In this document: piece by piece, positions 19,039 to 29,190 of the stretch
Numbering within the stretch: the stretch's first letter is position 1
How the letters are laid out: every line of letters starts with the position of its first letter
From: Flavobacteriales bacterium
GTDB taxonomy: Bacteria; Bacteroidota; Bacteroidia; CAIKAF01
Assembly: GCA_025451295.1 (NCBI GenBank)
Contig: JANWKQ010000044.1
Coordinates: 1-43,917 of the forward strand
Length of the DNA stretch: 43,917 bases
Direction: 5' to 3'
Notes under the pieces: generated by a model
Databases searched by the model: none
Seen by the model: the letters and a program-made list of their open reading frames with translations, nothing else
What the model was told of the DNA's origin: nothing
Program-made: the position numbers and the translations under genes

Positions 19039-21507
19039 GTGACACGATTTTATATTTTCATATTTCTCCTGTTGTTAGGTTCGCTCCAGCTGAATGCCCA
19101 GGTAAACGTAAAAGGCAAGCTCTATAGTGAAGGCGATACGCTGGTGCCCAGGGCAAATATTATGCTTAACAATCAGGTGATTGCTGTTAGCAATGACAGC
19201 GGTTACTTCGAATTAACAGCACCCATCGGAGAAGACATCACCCTTCGGTTCAGCCATCCATCCTATGCGGATGCAGAAAGGTTCTTCAAATTAAAAAGTG
19301 GTGAGGTAAAGACCCTTCGTGTCGAAATGAATACCAAACAACTCGATGTTTACCAGGTGGTGGACAACGGAAACCGTCCCTCTTTTATGATATCAATGGA
19401 TCCTGCTTTGATTGCTGTGATGGCAACTCCGGGTGATCCTGTCATGAATATGATAAAATCCGCAGGCCTTGGTGTGGCAACAAATAATGAATTAAGTTCC
19501 GGGTACAGCGTTCGTGGTGGAAATTTTGATGAGAATCTCATTTATTTAAATGATGTGGAGATCTATCGCCCATTTTTAGCGAGATCAGGTCAGCAGGAAG
19601 GATTGAGTTTTATTAATTCAGACATGGTACAATCCATCGCCTTTAGTTCAGGTGGATTTGAAGCGAGGTATGGCGATAAGATGAGCAGTGTACTCGACAT
19701 CCGTTATCGCAAACCCAATAAATTTGGTGCCACCATCATGGGAAGTTTTTTAGGGGTGAGTTTGCATATTGAGGATGCCATTTTTAAAAACAGATTGAAA
19801 TATAATTTTGGCGTTCGATATAAATCGAACAATTATATTCTGAGTGGCCTGGACACCAAAGGTGAATATCAACCCAATTTTTTCGATTTCCAGGGGGTGA
19901 TCACTTATGATATCAACGAAAAATTTGAGATCTCGGTTTTAGGCGGCTATTCAGATAATAATTATCAAATGATCCCTAGCACCCGTACAACCATCTTCGG
20001 ACATGTACAGGAAGCCAAGCAGCTCACGGTATATTTTGATGGAAAGGAATCCACGCGTTTTAGGGTAGGTAATGTAGCATTTACTTTTGCATTTAAACCG
20101 GATGAAAACAGTTCACATAAACTCATTGCGTCTTATTATAGTACAAAAGAAACTGAGAATTTTGACGTAACAGGTCAATATTATCTGGGAGAGATTGAAT
20201 CTGATCTTGCGAATCCTGATTTTGGACAAGTGGTGAACACCGTTGGTGTGGGTAGTTTTATGAATCATGCCCGTAACAGACTCGAGGCATCCGTATACAA
20301 TGTAGAAACCAAATCAAAGATCTTTATTCGGGGAAGAAACTTTGGTGGAAAAAATTCAATGACGATTTCTTTCGGTATCCGTTATCAGCATGAAGAGATC
20401 GAGGACAAACTGGATGAATGGAATGTATTGGATTCCTCTGGTTATCTTCTGCCCTATTATGGTCCTGCTGATACGGGAGCCATTGTATTTGACGATGTGC
20501 TTAAATCGAAAATAAGTTTAAGCTCTAATCGTTTTATGGCTTACTACCAGCATGGATTTAGCTGGTTCACTGCCAAAAAACATCGCATTGTTGTTACTGC
20601 GGGGGTCAGGGCCCAATACTGGGACCTGAATCAGGAATTGATTGTAAGCCCAAGAATACAATTTGCCTGGAAACCCAATTGGAAACCGGATATTTTATTT
20701 CGTATTGCCGGTGGTGTTTATTATCAGGCGCCTTTTTATCGTGAACTTCGACGACTTGATGGAACCATCAACACCAATGTAAAAGCACAACAAAGTATTC
20801 ATGCGATTGTTGGAGTGGATTATAACTTCAAGATCATGAATCGGCCGTTTAAATTTATTACGGAAGTTTATTTTAAATGGATCAATTATTTAAATCCATA
20901 CGAAATTGATAATATCCGTATTCGTTATTATGCGATGAACCAGGCACATGGTTTTTCAACCGGGGTTGATATGAAGCTCGGTGGAGAATTCATTGAAGGT
21001 TTACAAAGCTGGGTAACAGCGAGTGTAATGACCTCACAGGAAGATGTGGAAAATGATTCATACACACCAAGTGCAGGTGGACCTACTACATACCCTGGTT
21101 ACATTCCAAGACCAACCGATCAGCGTTTGCAATTTGGTTTATTTTTCCAGGATCATATTCCGAAAATAAAAAGTCTGCGTGTGCATGTAAATTTATTGTT
21201 TGGAAGTATGCTTCCTTTTGGTCCACCCAACGATAATCGGTTTTCGGATACTTTGCGTGCACCTTTTTACCGAAGGGTCGACATTGGGTTTTCCTATGTG
21301 ATCCTCCAACCAAACAGGGATTTGAAACCAAAAGGTGCTTTCCGTCATTTCAAGACGATGTGGGTTTCGTTCGAGATCTTTAATTTGCTCGACATTAACA
21401 ATACGATCTCCTATTTATGGATCAGGGACATCAACGATCGTCAATATGCCGTACCGAATTATCTTACACCACGGCTTTTCAATTTAAAACTTCAAATCAA
21501 GATCTGA
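19039..21507 (+). CDS. TonB-dependent receptor with carboxypeptidase-regulatory-like N-terminal domain
   Basis: NVKGKLYSEGDTLVPRANIMLNNQVIAVSNDSGYFELTAPIGEDITLRFSH; plug SSGYSVRGGNFDENLIYLNDVEIYRPF; beta-barrel C-terminus LTPRLFNLKLQIKI; GTG start. Confidence 0.88.
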   Translation: MTRFYIFIFLLLLGSLQLNAQVNVKGKLYSEGDTLVPRANIMLNNQVIAVSNDSGYFELTAPIGEDITLRFSHPSYADAERFFKLKSGEVKTLRVEMNTKQLDVYQVVDNGNRPSFMISMDPALIAVMATPGDPVMNMIKSAGLGVATNNELSSGYSVRGGNFDENLIYLNDVEIYRPFLARSGQQEGLSFINSDMVQSIAFSSGGFEARYGDKMSSVLDIRYRKPNKFGATIMGSFLGVSLHIEDAIFKNRLKYNFGVRYKSNNYILSGLDTKGEYQPNFFDFQGVITYDINEKFEISVLGGYSDNNYQMIPSTRTTIFGHVQEAKQLTVYFDGKESTRFRVGNVAFTFAFKPDENSSHKLIASYYSTKETENFDVTGQYYLGEIESDLANPDFGQVVNTVGVGSFMNHARNRLEASVYNVETKSKIFIRGRNFGGKNSMTISFGIRYQHEEIEDKLDEWNVLDSSGYLLPYYGPADTGAIVFDDVLKSKISLSSNRFMAYYQHGFSWFTAKKHRIVVTAGVRAQYWDLNQELIVSPRIQFAWKPNWKPDILFRIAGGVYYQAPFYRELRRLDGTINTNVKAQQSIHAIVGVDYNFKIMNRPFKFITEVYFKWINYLNPYEIDNIRIRYYAMNQAHGFSTGVDMKLGGEFIEGLQSWVTASVMTSQEDVENDSYTPSAGGPTTYPGYIPRPTDQRLQFGLFFQDHIPKIKSLRVHVNLLFGSMLPFGPPNDNRFSDTLRAPFYRRVDIGFSYVILQPNRDLKPKGAFRHFKTMWVSFEIFNLLDINNTISYLWIRDINDRQYAVPNYLTPRLFNLKLQIKI

Positions 21508-21875
21508 TGTCATTCTTCAAAAAAAGAATACTCAGCTTTAAGTATGCATTTACCGGAATAAAATGGGCCTTTGCCTCTCAGCATAATTTATGGATCCATT
21601 TATTTACGGCAATATGCGCTATTATATTAGCCTTGTATTTCGATATAAGCCGTTTAGACTGGATCATTATTATTGCCTGTATTACTACCATTTTTTCGGT
21701 AGAATTTATCAATACTGCCATTGAGTGGCTGGTTGACAGCATCTATAAGGAACAGAATCCGGTGGCTGGTAAGATCAAGGATGTATCTGCAGCGGCCGTT
21801 TTAGTGGTTGCTATGGGTGTAGCTGCGATCGGAGTGATGGTTTTTTATCCGTATGTGGAGGTAATTTGTAAATGA
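21507..21875 (+). CDS. dgkA: Diacylglycerol kinase family protein (DgkA / undecaprenol kinase type)
   Basis: MSFFKKRILSFKYAFTGIKWAFASQHNLWIHLFTAICAII...VEFINTAIEWLVDSIYKEQNPVAGKIKDVSAAAVLVVA; ATG overlaps the upstream TGA by one base. Confidence 0.9.
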   Translation: MSFFKKRILSFKYAFTGIKWAFASQHNLWIHLFTAICAIILALYFDISRLDWIIIIACITTIFSVEFINTAIEWLVDSIYKEQNPVAGKIKDVSAAAVLVVAMGVAAIGVMVFYPYVEVICK

Positions 21876-21895
21876 TAATTTGGAAATCCGGCAGA

Positions 21896-23050
21896 TCAAT
21901 AAAAATTCTTTCCGTCTCTTACCATTTTTCTCAGTTGTACACTGGCGCGGTAGCGATCTTCATGATATTCGTTGTATAAACGATCCATAGTCTCCAGGCA
22001 ATATGGGATTCCCATTTCATCCGCCCATTTCAATAAACCTTTTGGATAATTCACACCTTTCGTCATTGCATTATCAATATCTTCTCTTGAAGCAATGTTC
22101 AGATACAATGCTTCTGCTGCTTCGTTGATAAGCATCACTAAAACTCTCCAGAAAATATTTTTACCCAGCTCTTCATCTTTATTGGGTTCAGGTATAACTG
22201 CGCCTTCCGCATAATCATAATACCCTCTGCCGGATTTTCTGCCCAGCCGTTTCGCTTCAACCATTCTTTTCTGGGTAAACGATGGTTTATATTTCGGATC
22301 ATTCCAGAATTCTTTGTAAACCGTTTCCGTAACCGTATAATTAATATCATTGCCGATGAAATCCATCAATTCAAACGGCCCCATCTTAAATCCTCCATAG
22401 GTTTTCATGGCCCAGTCGATTGTTGCAAAATCCGCAAAACCCTCTTCATAAATTCTGATTGCTTCCCCGTAAAATGGCCGGGCGATCCGGTTGACAATAA
22501 ATCCGGGTGTATCTTTAGCAATAACGGTTACTTTCCCCCAGCTATCAATGATCTTTTTTGAATCATCCAGTATTTTTTTATCGGTCGCAACCCCTGGTAT
22601 GATCTCAACCAATGGCATCAACGTCGCTGGATTAAAAAAATGGATGCCTATAAATCTTTCGGGCTTAACACAGGTTCCCGCGATAGCTGTAATTGATAAA
22701 GAAGAAGTATTGGAGGCCAGAATGCAATTTTCACCCACGATCGACTCTACCTGATCGAATATCGATCTTTTTATTTCGATATCCTCTACTACTGCTTCGA
22801 TTACCAACTCACAATCTTTAAATCCATCCATATGTGAAACAAAATGGATGTTCTTTTTTATTTCCGCAGCTTTTTCCTTGGTGATCTTTTCTTTTTCTAC
22901 GAGTCTTGAAAGATTTTTATCCAGACCTTTATCGAAACGATCACGTGCCGCTATATAACTATCATATAACAAAACTTCGTTTCCGGCAGTAGCAGCAACC
23001 TCTGCTATACCAGATCCCATGGCGCCTGCTCCGATGATTCCAACTTTCAT
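21896..23050 (-). CDS. paaH: 3-hydroxyacyl-CoA dehydrogenase, PaaH-like
   Basis: VGIIGAGAMGSGIAEVAATAGNEVLLYD Rossmann motif; ASNTSSLSITAIAG; GIHFFNPATLMPLVEII; C-terminal 3HCDH domain. Confidence 0.88.
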   Translation of the reverse strand: MKVGIIGAGAMGSGIAEVAATAGNEVLLYDSYIAARDRFDKGLDKNLSRLVEKEKITKEKAAEIKKNIHFVSHMDGFKDCELVIEAVVEDIEIKRSIFDQVESIVGENCILASNTSSLSITAIAGTCVKPERFIGIHFFNPATLMPLVEIIPGVATDKKILDDSKKIIDSWGKVTVIAKDTPGFIVNRIARPFYGEAIRIYEEGFADFATIDWAMKTYGGFKMGPFELMDFIGNDINYTVTETVYKEFWNDPKYKPSFTQKRMVEAKRLGRKSGRGYYDYAEGAVIPEPNKDEELGKNIFWRVLVMLINEAAEALYLNIASREDIDNAMTKGVNYPKGLLKWADEMGIPYCLETMDRLYNEYHEDRYRASVQLRKMVRDGKNFY

Positions 23051-23836
23051 TTATTCACCTTTAAAGATTGGTTTTCGTTTTTCTAAAAAAGCATTCACAC
23101 CTTCTTTATGATCGACAGATTCGGCCGCTTTTTCCTGTAATACGGCTTCCAGTTTTAATTGCTCCTCCAACGTATTATTCATGGCAGCATTGATCGCTTT
23201 TTTAGTGAGTCCAAAGCCAACCGTTGGCATGTCAGCCAAAGTTTGGGCAACTTTTAAAGCTTCATTGTACAGATCAGCATCAGCCACCACTTTATAGATC
23301 AATCCTAATTTTTCAGCTTCACTGGCCGGAAGTTTTTCTGCCAACATCATTAAAGCCGTTGCTTTTTGATTACCAATTAATCTCGGTAAAAAATAGGTTC
23401 CGGCACTATCCGGTATAAGTCCGATCTTGCTAAAGGATTGGATAAAGGAAGCTGATTCTGCAGCTAAAGTGATGTCGCAGGCAAAGGCAATATTTGCTCC
23501 CGCTCCGGCAGCAACACCATTTACCCCACAAACCACCGGCTTTCCAATTTCCCTAATCTTGGTTATAATGGGATTATAAGTCTTACTAACGATCTCCGAT
23601 ATTTTGGGTCCGCCCTCCTGGATAGCTTCCGCCAGGTCCTGACCAGCGCAAAACCCCCGGCCCTCCCCGGTAAGCAGAATGGCCCTTACCCCTTTATCAG
23701 CCGCTCCGGCATCTAAAGCCGCCTGGACTTCCCTGGCCATGGGCATTACAAAGCTATTGAGTACATCCGGTCTATTGAGTCGTATTTCCAGCACAGCACC
23801 TAGATGGGTGACCTTAATATATTGAAAGTCCATCAA
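23051..23836 (-). CDS. paaG: Enoyl-CoA hydratase/isomerase family, PaaG-like
   Basis: LTGEGRGFCAGQDL, GKPVVCGVNGVAAGAGANIAFACDITLAAESASFIQSFSKIGLIPDSAGTYFLPRLIG. Confidence 0.88.
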   Translation of the reverse strand: MMDFQYIKVTHLGAVLEIRLNRPDVLNSFVMPMAREVQAALDAGAADKGVRAILLTGEGRGFCAGQDLAEAIQEGGPKISEIVSKTYNPIITKIREIGKPVVCGVNGVAAGAGANIAFACDITLAAESASFIQSFSKIGLIPDSAGTYFLPRLIGNQKATALMMLAEKLPASEAEKLGLIYKVVADADLYNEALKVAQTLADMPTVGFGLTKKAINAAMNNTLEEQLKLEAVLQEKAAESVDHKEGVNAFLEKRKPIFKGE

Positions 23837-24054
23837 TTAAATTTTTATCAAAGATAGACCTTAGGAGGCAAAAATGAGGGGGTAAATAAAATTATTCGCG
23901 CTGATAATCAGCAATTTAAAAAAACAATGGGATTTTTTAGATACCCCAAGCAACCATAGGACCCGTTTAGGTCGTCTATGTAATAGAATCAAATAGTGGA
24001 GGATTCATAATACCAAATGTTTTTCTAGAACAATCTTCGCATAGATTAGGTTAA

Positions 24055-24100
24055 GGGTCGAAAAGCCGGTTGTAAGAACAGCCGGTTTTTCGTTTTTATA
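24055..24100 (-). terminator. Possible terminator in the PaaG / PNGase-like intergenic region
   Basis: AAAAgCCGGTT-gtaag-AAcagCCGGTTTTT with T-rich tail; imperfect stem, orientation uncertain. Confidence 0.3.
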
Positions 24101-24203
24101 CCATTTCGATTCCGGCGTTGAAGTTCTTCGTTGATGAGGACATCCCACCATAAGTTAGATCTCAGCTTTTTTCAATTTTGCCCGCTGAGAGTAATATCCT
24201 AAA

Positions 24204-26450
24204 TTATTGTCTACTCTTGATCACCTGTTGTGAATGATACTTGCCATTGGCTCCCATTTTCACAATATACATTCCATCCGCAAAATTGGAAAGATCTACC
24301 TGAATAATTTCCTGACCATTTTCTGAATAGAAAAGTTTATTCACCACTAACTGGCCCATCATATTATAGACCTGGATATTCATTTCGCCCTGACCAAACC
24401 CAAGCAGATCCACGTTGAAAATACCAGGACCTGGATTCGGATAGATCAACATTTCGGAAGCCAACTCCTCCTCTTCCACATCAAATAAATAACCCACTTT
24501 AAAATAGTCGGTATACTTTGCACCAAAATTTGCTTTATAGGTTTTGAAAATAATTCCTGTTCCCGCATTTTTTAAGCGGCAGTATCCTGTTCCCTGTGTA
24601 CTATAATAAAAATACAATCCATCATCACCGGAATCGGTCATCTCGAACATATAACAACCCCACGGCAGACTTACGGTATCAGCATATACTGTGTTGTTGC
24701 TCATTCCACTTCGCTGGAAAACAACATTACCGGTTCCATCCAATAAACGGAAAGCACTTTCTGCACCCATTAAATTTGTTTTAAAATTGATAATGATATC
24801 ACCTACATAGGTGGGCACATCCGTATAATTGGAAGTAAGGTCATTGTTGGCAGTGTATTGATCTGTTACTCCATTCGGATTACTCACCGTTGCATAAAAA
24901 ATATGCTGACCTGTGGTGGTATACCAGAAAGCACCAATATTGCTAATTGGTAAACTAACAGATATTGTATCCATAAATGGAAGACTTCCGGTCCAATGGT
25001 AACTTTCGGTTGGACCTCCGTCTATATGAAAATCAATATCACAACTGGTTAATGTTGCACTTCCATAATTGCGAATAGTAACTCTTGGAAATGAACAGAT
25101 CGGATTTAATCTGGCATATTCATCTTTATCGGTGGGTGCAATAATTTCAACCAACTCCACATCATTCGTAAAATGAGCTGTTCCATATTCCACCAGTTGA
25201 CAATCGATCGTATAAGATGGGCCTTGTGGACCACTCCATGTATAATTTTGCCAATCTACATCAACCGTCACTGTATCATTCGCGGTAATATAAGGCGTTA
25301 CATTGAACTGATGGATCCTTGCTCTTTCACCCGGACACCAGTTGGCACGGTCATATAACCAGGTATGCACATAGGCAGTTCCGGTTTCATAATCAGGATA
25401 GATCGGATTTTCTCCGCAATCGTCATACCAGTTTAACATTGAATGTGTTTGAAGTCCGTCCATTTTTACATAATAAGTAGCAGGAAAAAATTCGGCCGCG
25501 TAAATATTATTATCAAAACCGTGGCCGGTTGCTGTCATTCTCACTTTCGCTGAAGCAACTCCCGGTTCGATGAACATATTTCTTGGGAATAAAACATTTG
25601 TTTCGAAATTGGCCGAAGTAGAATAACCAAAATCCCCCCTGTAAATCGTAGAGACATCCACTACATCCGCAGGTGGAGTTCCCGGAAAAAATTCAAAATC
25701 AAGAGTGGCACTGAATCCATTCGACCAGCCTGAATAAAATGCACGGATCTCAACTGAGTCCTGTAACATTTCTGCAAAATCGGTTACATCAAAATCATGC
25801 GTAAAAGCAAATGTACCCGGGAGATTGCCACCATAAGGTGTGATCACTCTTGCAAGCTCATATGTTTCGATCACTTCGAAAACATTGTACCAGGGCAGAT
25901 AACCAATATACCAAGAAGAATCTGCAGATACATAATTAGAATCAATGATCGTACCCGTTACATCAAATTCATAATTCCAATAATTGGTTGGATAACCCAG
26001 GATCGTATCAGTAGGAACAGTTGGGTTCATCGCATCTCCATATACAATGATCGTCATTGTCCCATTCGCTACAGAATCTGTTGTAGTATTCAGTGTATCG
26101 TAAAAAGTGGTATAAGTAATTCCATTGTTATAGTGAACCGAATCCCAAACGGAACCGTTGACCGTAAAAGTTGGCTGTTGTTGCAAGGTAGAATCCATGT
26201 TGCCTGTTCTGTGGCGAAGTTGTATCTGGGTGGTATAATCCCATGGACTACAACCACCGGTTGCACAACCCATCGTATAATGCAAAATTATTTTCCTGTA
26301 AGTCTGGCTTCCATCAGGAAACTGGGCCCATTGGTCATAGTTTCCATACCAACCCATGTCTACATCATTATGCGAAGTAACAGTGGTGCTTTGTGCAAAA
26401 ACGGGAAAATTCAGCACTAAAAAGCCAAGTGCAACCAGGATTTTTTTCAT
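24204..26450 (-). CDS. Secreted peptide-N-glycosidase F-related protein with T9SS type A sorting domain
   Basis: Signal peptide MKKILVALGFLVLNFPVFAQ; GCATGGCSPWDYTTQIQLRHRTG; VSTIYRGDFGYSTSANFETNVLFPRNMFI; C-term IYPNPGPGIFNVDL...ADGMYIVKMGANGKYHSQQVIKSRQ. The ORF track starts 7 codons upstream (26471). Confidence 0.75.
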   Translation of the reverse strand: MKKILVALGFLVLNFPVFAQSTTVTSHNDVDMGWYGNYDQWAQFPDGSQTYRKIILHYTMGCATGGCSPWDYTTQIQLRHRTGNMDSTLQQQPTFTVNGSVWDSVHYNNGITYTTFYDTLNTTTDSVANGTMTIIVYGDAMNPTVPTDTILGYPTNYWNYEFDVTGTIIDSNYVSADSSWYIGYLPWYNVFEVIETYELARVITPYGGNLPGTFAFTHDFDVTDFAEMLQDSVEIRAFYSGWSNGFSATLDFEFFPGTPPADVVDVSTIYRGDFGYSTSANFETNVLFPRNMFIEPGVASAKVRMTATGHGFDNNIYAAEFFPATYYVKMDGLQTHSMLNWYDDCGENPIYPDYETGTAYVHTWLYDRANWCPGERARIHQFNVTPYITANDTVTVDVDWQNYTWSGPQGPSYTIDCQLVEYGTAHFTNDVELVEIIAPTDKDEYARLNPICSFPRVTIRNYGSATLTSCDIDFHIDGGPTESYHWTGSLPFMDTISVSLPISNIGAFWYTTTGQHIFYATVSNPNGVTDQYTANNDLTSNYTDVPTYVGDIIINFKTNLMGAESAFRLLDGTGNVVFQRSGMSNNTVYADTVSLPWGCYMFEMTDSGDDGLYFYYSTQGTGYCRLKNAGTGIIFKTYKANFGAKYTDYFKVGYLFDVEEEELASEMLIYPNPGPGIFNVDLLGFGQGEMNIQVYNMMGQLVVNKLFYSENGQEIIQVDLSNFADGMYIVKMGANGKYHSQQVIKSRQ

Positions 26451-26555
26451 AATAAAATGATATGAGAACAAATATAAAGCTTTGAGTCCTAAATCGGTAA
26501 AGTACCAGTAAAATAAATAGTTTTATTACATTTGAATTGAACAAAAATACAAGCC

Positions 26556-26981
26556 ATGAGCAATAAATCACTGGCCACAAGGGTGGTAGACAAAATGTAC
26601 AACAACGATCCATTTAGTCTATGGCTTGGCATCGAAAGGATACAAGAATCGGAAGGGACAAGCACTTTAAAAATGAAAGTAAGAAATGATATGCTTAACG
26701 GTTTTGGAATAATTCATGGAGGGGTTACATTTTCTCTTGCCGATAGTGCCCTGGCCTTTGCTTCCAATTCTCATGGCATCCAAAGTGTATCCATCGATAA
26801 TTCCATTAATTATTTTGAACCCGCTAAAGAAGGAGACGTATTAACGGCTTCCACCGAAGAAGTAAGGATCACCAATAAGATCGGGCTTTATCACATTATG
26901 ATCACCAACCAGGATGGAAATAAAATAGCCTTGTTCAAAGGAATGGTGTATAGAACCGGCAAGCCATGGTTCAATGAATAG
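26556..26981 (+). CDS. paaI: Hotdog-fold thioesterase, PaaI family
   Basis: VRNDMLNGFGIIHGGVTFSLADSALAFASNSHG hotdog/PaaI motif, 141 aa. Confidence 0.9.
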   Translation: MSNKSLATRVVDKMYNNDPFSLWLGIERIQESEGTSTLKMKVRNDMLNGFGIIHGGVTFSLADSALAFASNSHGIQSVSIDNSINYFEPAKEGDVLTASTEEVRITNKIGLYHIMITNQDGNKIALFKGMVYRTGKPWFNE

Positions 26982-27054
26982 TGCAGCGATCATCAAGTGA
27001 TAAATCACCTATTTTGTCTGTTGAATTTAATCAGTATGTTCTTAGCTTAGAACT

Positions 27055-29055
27055 GTGAAAAAGCTCCCTATCATTTTATTCCTGTTACTTATTCATTTCC
27101 CGGCTCTGTGTCAGAAAAAACTTTTCACGGAATATTATCAAGAGCCTCTGAAAAAAACCGAAGGAAATTACGTCAATGATAAAAAAGAGGGCACCTGGAA
27201 ATATTGGGGTAGTGATGGCAGACTTGAAAGACTTGAAAATTATTCCGACGGCCTACTCAATGGAACCTATATAGAATTTTATACCTATCAATACTATGAC
27301 GATTCACTTTATCATTTACAGGAATACCTGGATCTGAACATGAAATACCTCATGGGTGAACAAAAAAAGAATGCTGTTAACCTGATAAAAGCATCCGGAA
27401 CCTACAAAATGGGAAAAAAGGATGGGGAATGGGTGAACAATGATGAAGATGGAAGCATCAATAACCGGTATACCTATTCGGATGATGTTTTGAACGGCAC
27501 TTATAATCTTTACTTCATGGGATCATTAATCGAAGGAGGGAGTTATCTGAATGGCTATAAAAACGGTGAGGTAATGCTTTATTATTTTAGTCCGAGAGTA
27601 AAAGGAATACGTCATTATAAAAATGATACCCTGGATGGCAAATGGATCGATTACAACATGGATCTTCAAAACAAGCGGAACGATACTACGGTTATTGAAT
27701 TGGAACAGAACTATAAAATGGGAAACCTGGACGGAGAATATAAAAAATACGATAGCAAAGGAAATCTTGATATCCATACCTATTATAAAAAAAATGAACT
27801 CGACGGGCAATATAAATCCTATCATTCAGATGGCAGTCTTTATGAAATTGCTTTTTACAAAAACGGTCAACTCGAAGGGGATAGAGATATTTCCACAGAG
27901 AACAGTATCAGCCATTACTTCTATAAAAACAACATGGTGACCGGCCGATTTACAGAAACTCATAAAAACATGGAAGGAAATGACTTTTTCTGGTTCTTTT
28001 ACGGAATTGGAAATTTCATTAGCGATTCAACCTACTATCTATCATTAACCAATTTAAATACGACTGGCTATTGTAATGATAGTTCCTGTACCATCAAAGT
28101 TTTTACCAACGAAAAGACGCCTGTATTATACTATACGTGCACTCCGGACTATATTGCATTTAATGATTACATGTCAGGGCCTTTTACTCTATTCAAAAAT
28201 GGTAAAAGAATCCTCAGGGATAATCTCTACTTCGATATTCATGTAGATACATTTTGCAGATGGAACGATAAAGGTGAAATAACAGAACGTGCAATCTACG
28301 ATTTTTTTGATGGGGTTAATTTTTCAGTTTGTAAATATGCAATAGAGTATACTGACGGTGGGTCGAAATTATACGAATTTAGTGATAAGCCTTCCTATAA
28401 AAAGTTCTATTATCCGAATGGAAAACTCAAAATCCACTATTATAATGAAATTGATTCGGATGATTTCATTTTTTACGAAAAACAGTATTATCAGAACGGC
28501 GGATTGATGATCTTAAAAAAATACGATTGGCCCACCGGGTCACTGCAATCTTCTGTTTGTTATGATCAAAAAGGAAATAAGATCTTATGCGATGGGCTGA
28601 GGAGCGTAGACTACGACAGTCTTGGTTTAGTGGCGGATGAACATTTTAAATTTGTCATTTACGCAGTAGCTGCCGAGGAATTAATACTCGAAGAACCCAT
28701 AGTCGAGTTCGTTGATCAAGCCGCCAGTTGTGAGATTTATGACATCTTTGGATCAGATCCGATCGATCGTGATTTTGTTTATCCATCGATTGCAAAACAG
28801 AATCATACACTGGGAGAAATGTTATTCAGAGCAAATATGTATTCATGGGGAGACTATCATCCAAGGGAAGTGTTTATCGTAAAAGATATTGGCAATGGAT
28901 GTGGGATTGAGATGGCCAGAGTGCTAAGGGAAAATTTGACTTGTCGGTGCGGTACTGTAAACGGGCGGCATACTGCTTCATCTGTATACATCAAAATAAA
29001 TCTGATCCATGAGGAAAGCAATATCGTGATCGACCGGCAGATGATCAATCATTAA
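27055..29055 (+). CDS. Secreted MORN/YwqK-like repeat protein with TonB-like C-terminal region
   Basis: Signal peptide; repeats GTWKYWGSDGRLERLENYSDGLLNGTY, GEYKKYDSKGNLDIHTYYKKNELDGQYKSYHSDGSLYEIAFYKNGQLEGD; C-term GDYHPREVFIVKDIGNGCG. GTG start. Confidence 0.7.
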   Translation: MKKLPIILFLLLIHFPALCQKKLFTEYYQEPLKKTEGNYVNDKKEGTWKYWGSDGRLERLENYSDGLLNGTYIEFYTYQYYDDSLYHLQEYLDLNMKYLMGEQKKNAVNLIKASGTYKMGKKDGEWVNNDEDGSINNRYTYSDDVLNGTYNLYFMGSLIEGGSYLNGYKNGEVMLYYFSPRVKGIRHYKNDTLDGKWIDYNMDLQNKRNDTTVIELEQNYKMGNLDGEYKKYDSKGNLDIHTYYKKNELDGQYKSYHSDGSLYEIAFYKNGQLEGDRDISTENSISHYFYKNNMVTGRFTETHKNMEGNDFFWFFYGIGNFISDSTYYLSLTNLNTTGYCNDSSCTIKVFTNEKTPVLYYTCTPDYIAFNDYMSGPFTLFKNGKRILRDNLYFDIHVDTFCRWNDKGEITERAIYDFFDGVNFSVCKYAIEYTDGGSKLYEFSDKPSYKKFYYPNGKLKIHYYNEIDSDDFIFYEKQYYQNGGLMILKKYDWPTGSLQSSVCYDQKGNKILCDGLRSVDYDSLGLVADEHFKFVIYAVAAEELILEEPIVEFVDQAASCEIYDIFGSDPIDRDFVYPSIAKQNHTLGEMLFRANMYSWGDYHPREVFIVKDIGNGCGIEMARVLRENLTCRCGTVNGRHTASSVYIKINLIHEESNIVIDRQMINH

Positions 29056-29190
29056 CCCAGGCTAACGCCCAAAACTCAATAGAAATATCCCCCACCGGAC
29101 TCATACACGTGTATCTTCCAAAAAAACCTATTAATTTGGGTTAAATTTCATCAAGAAACAGGACACTCTATTAACTTTACTAAAATTCTC

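Noticed and set aside
21417-21506. N-terminal extension of the diacylglycerol kinase
   Set aside because: Overlaps the end of the TonB receptor; the family start MSFFKKRI at 21507 fits better.
25797-26420. 207-aa plus-strand ORF
   Set aside because: Lies wholly antisense within the well-supported PNGase F-related T9SS gene; composition (I/R/C-rich, no motifs) is typical of a shadow ORF.
27055-29055. Toxin-antitoxin system based on YwqK-like repeats
   Set aside because: The protein is secreted and long, with no adjacent toxin gene; 'antitoxin' is only an annotation habit for this repeat type.
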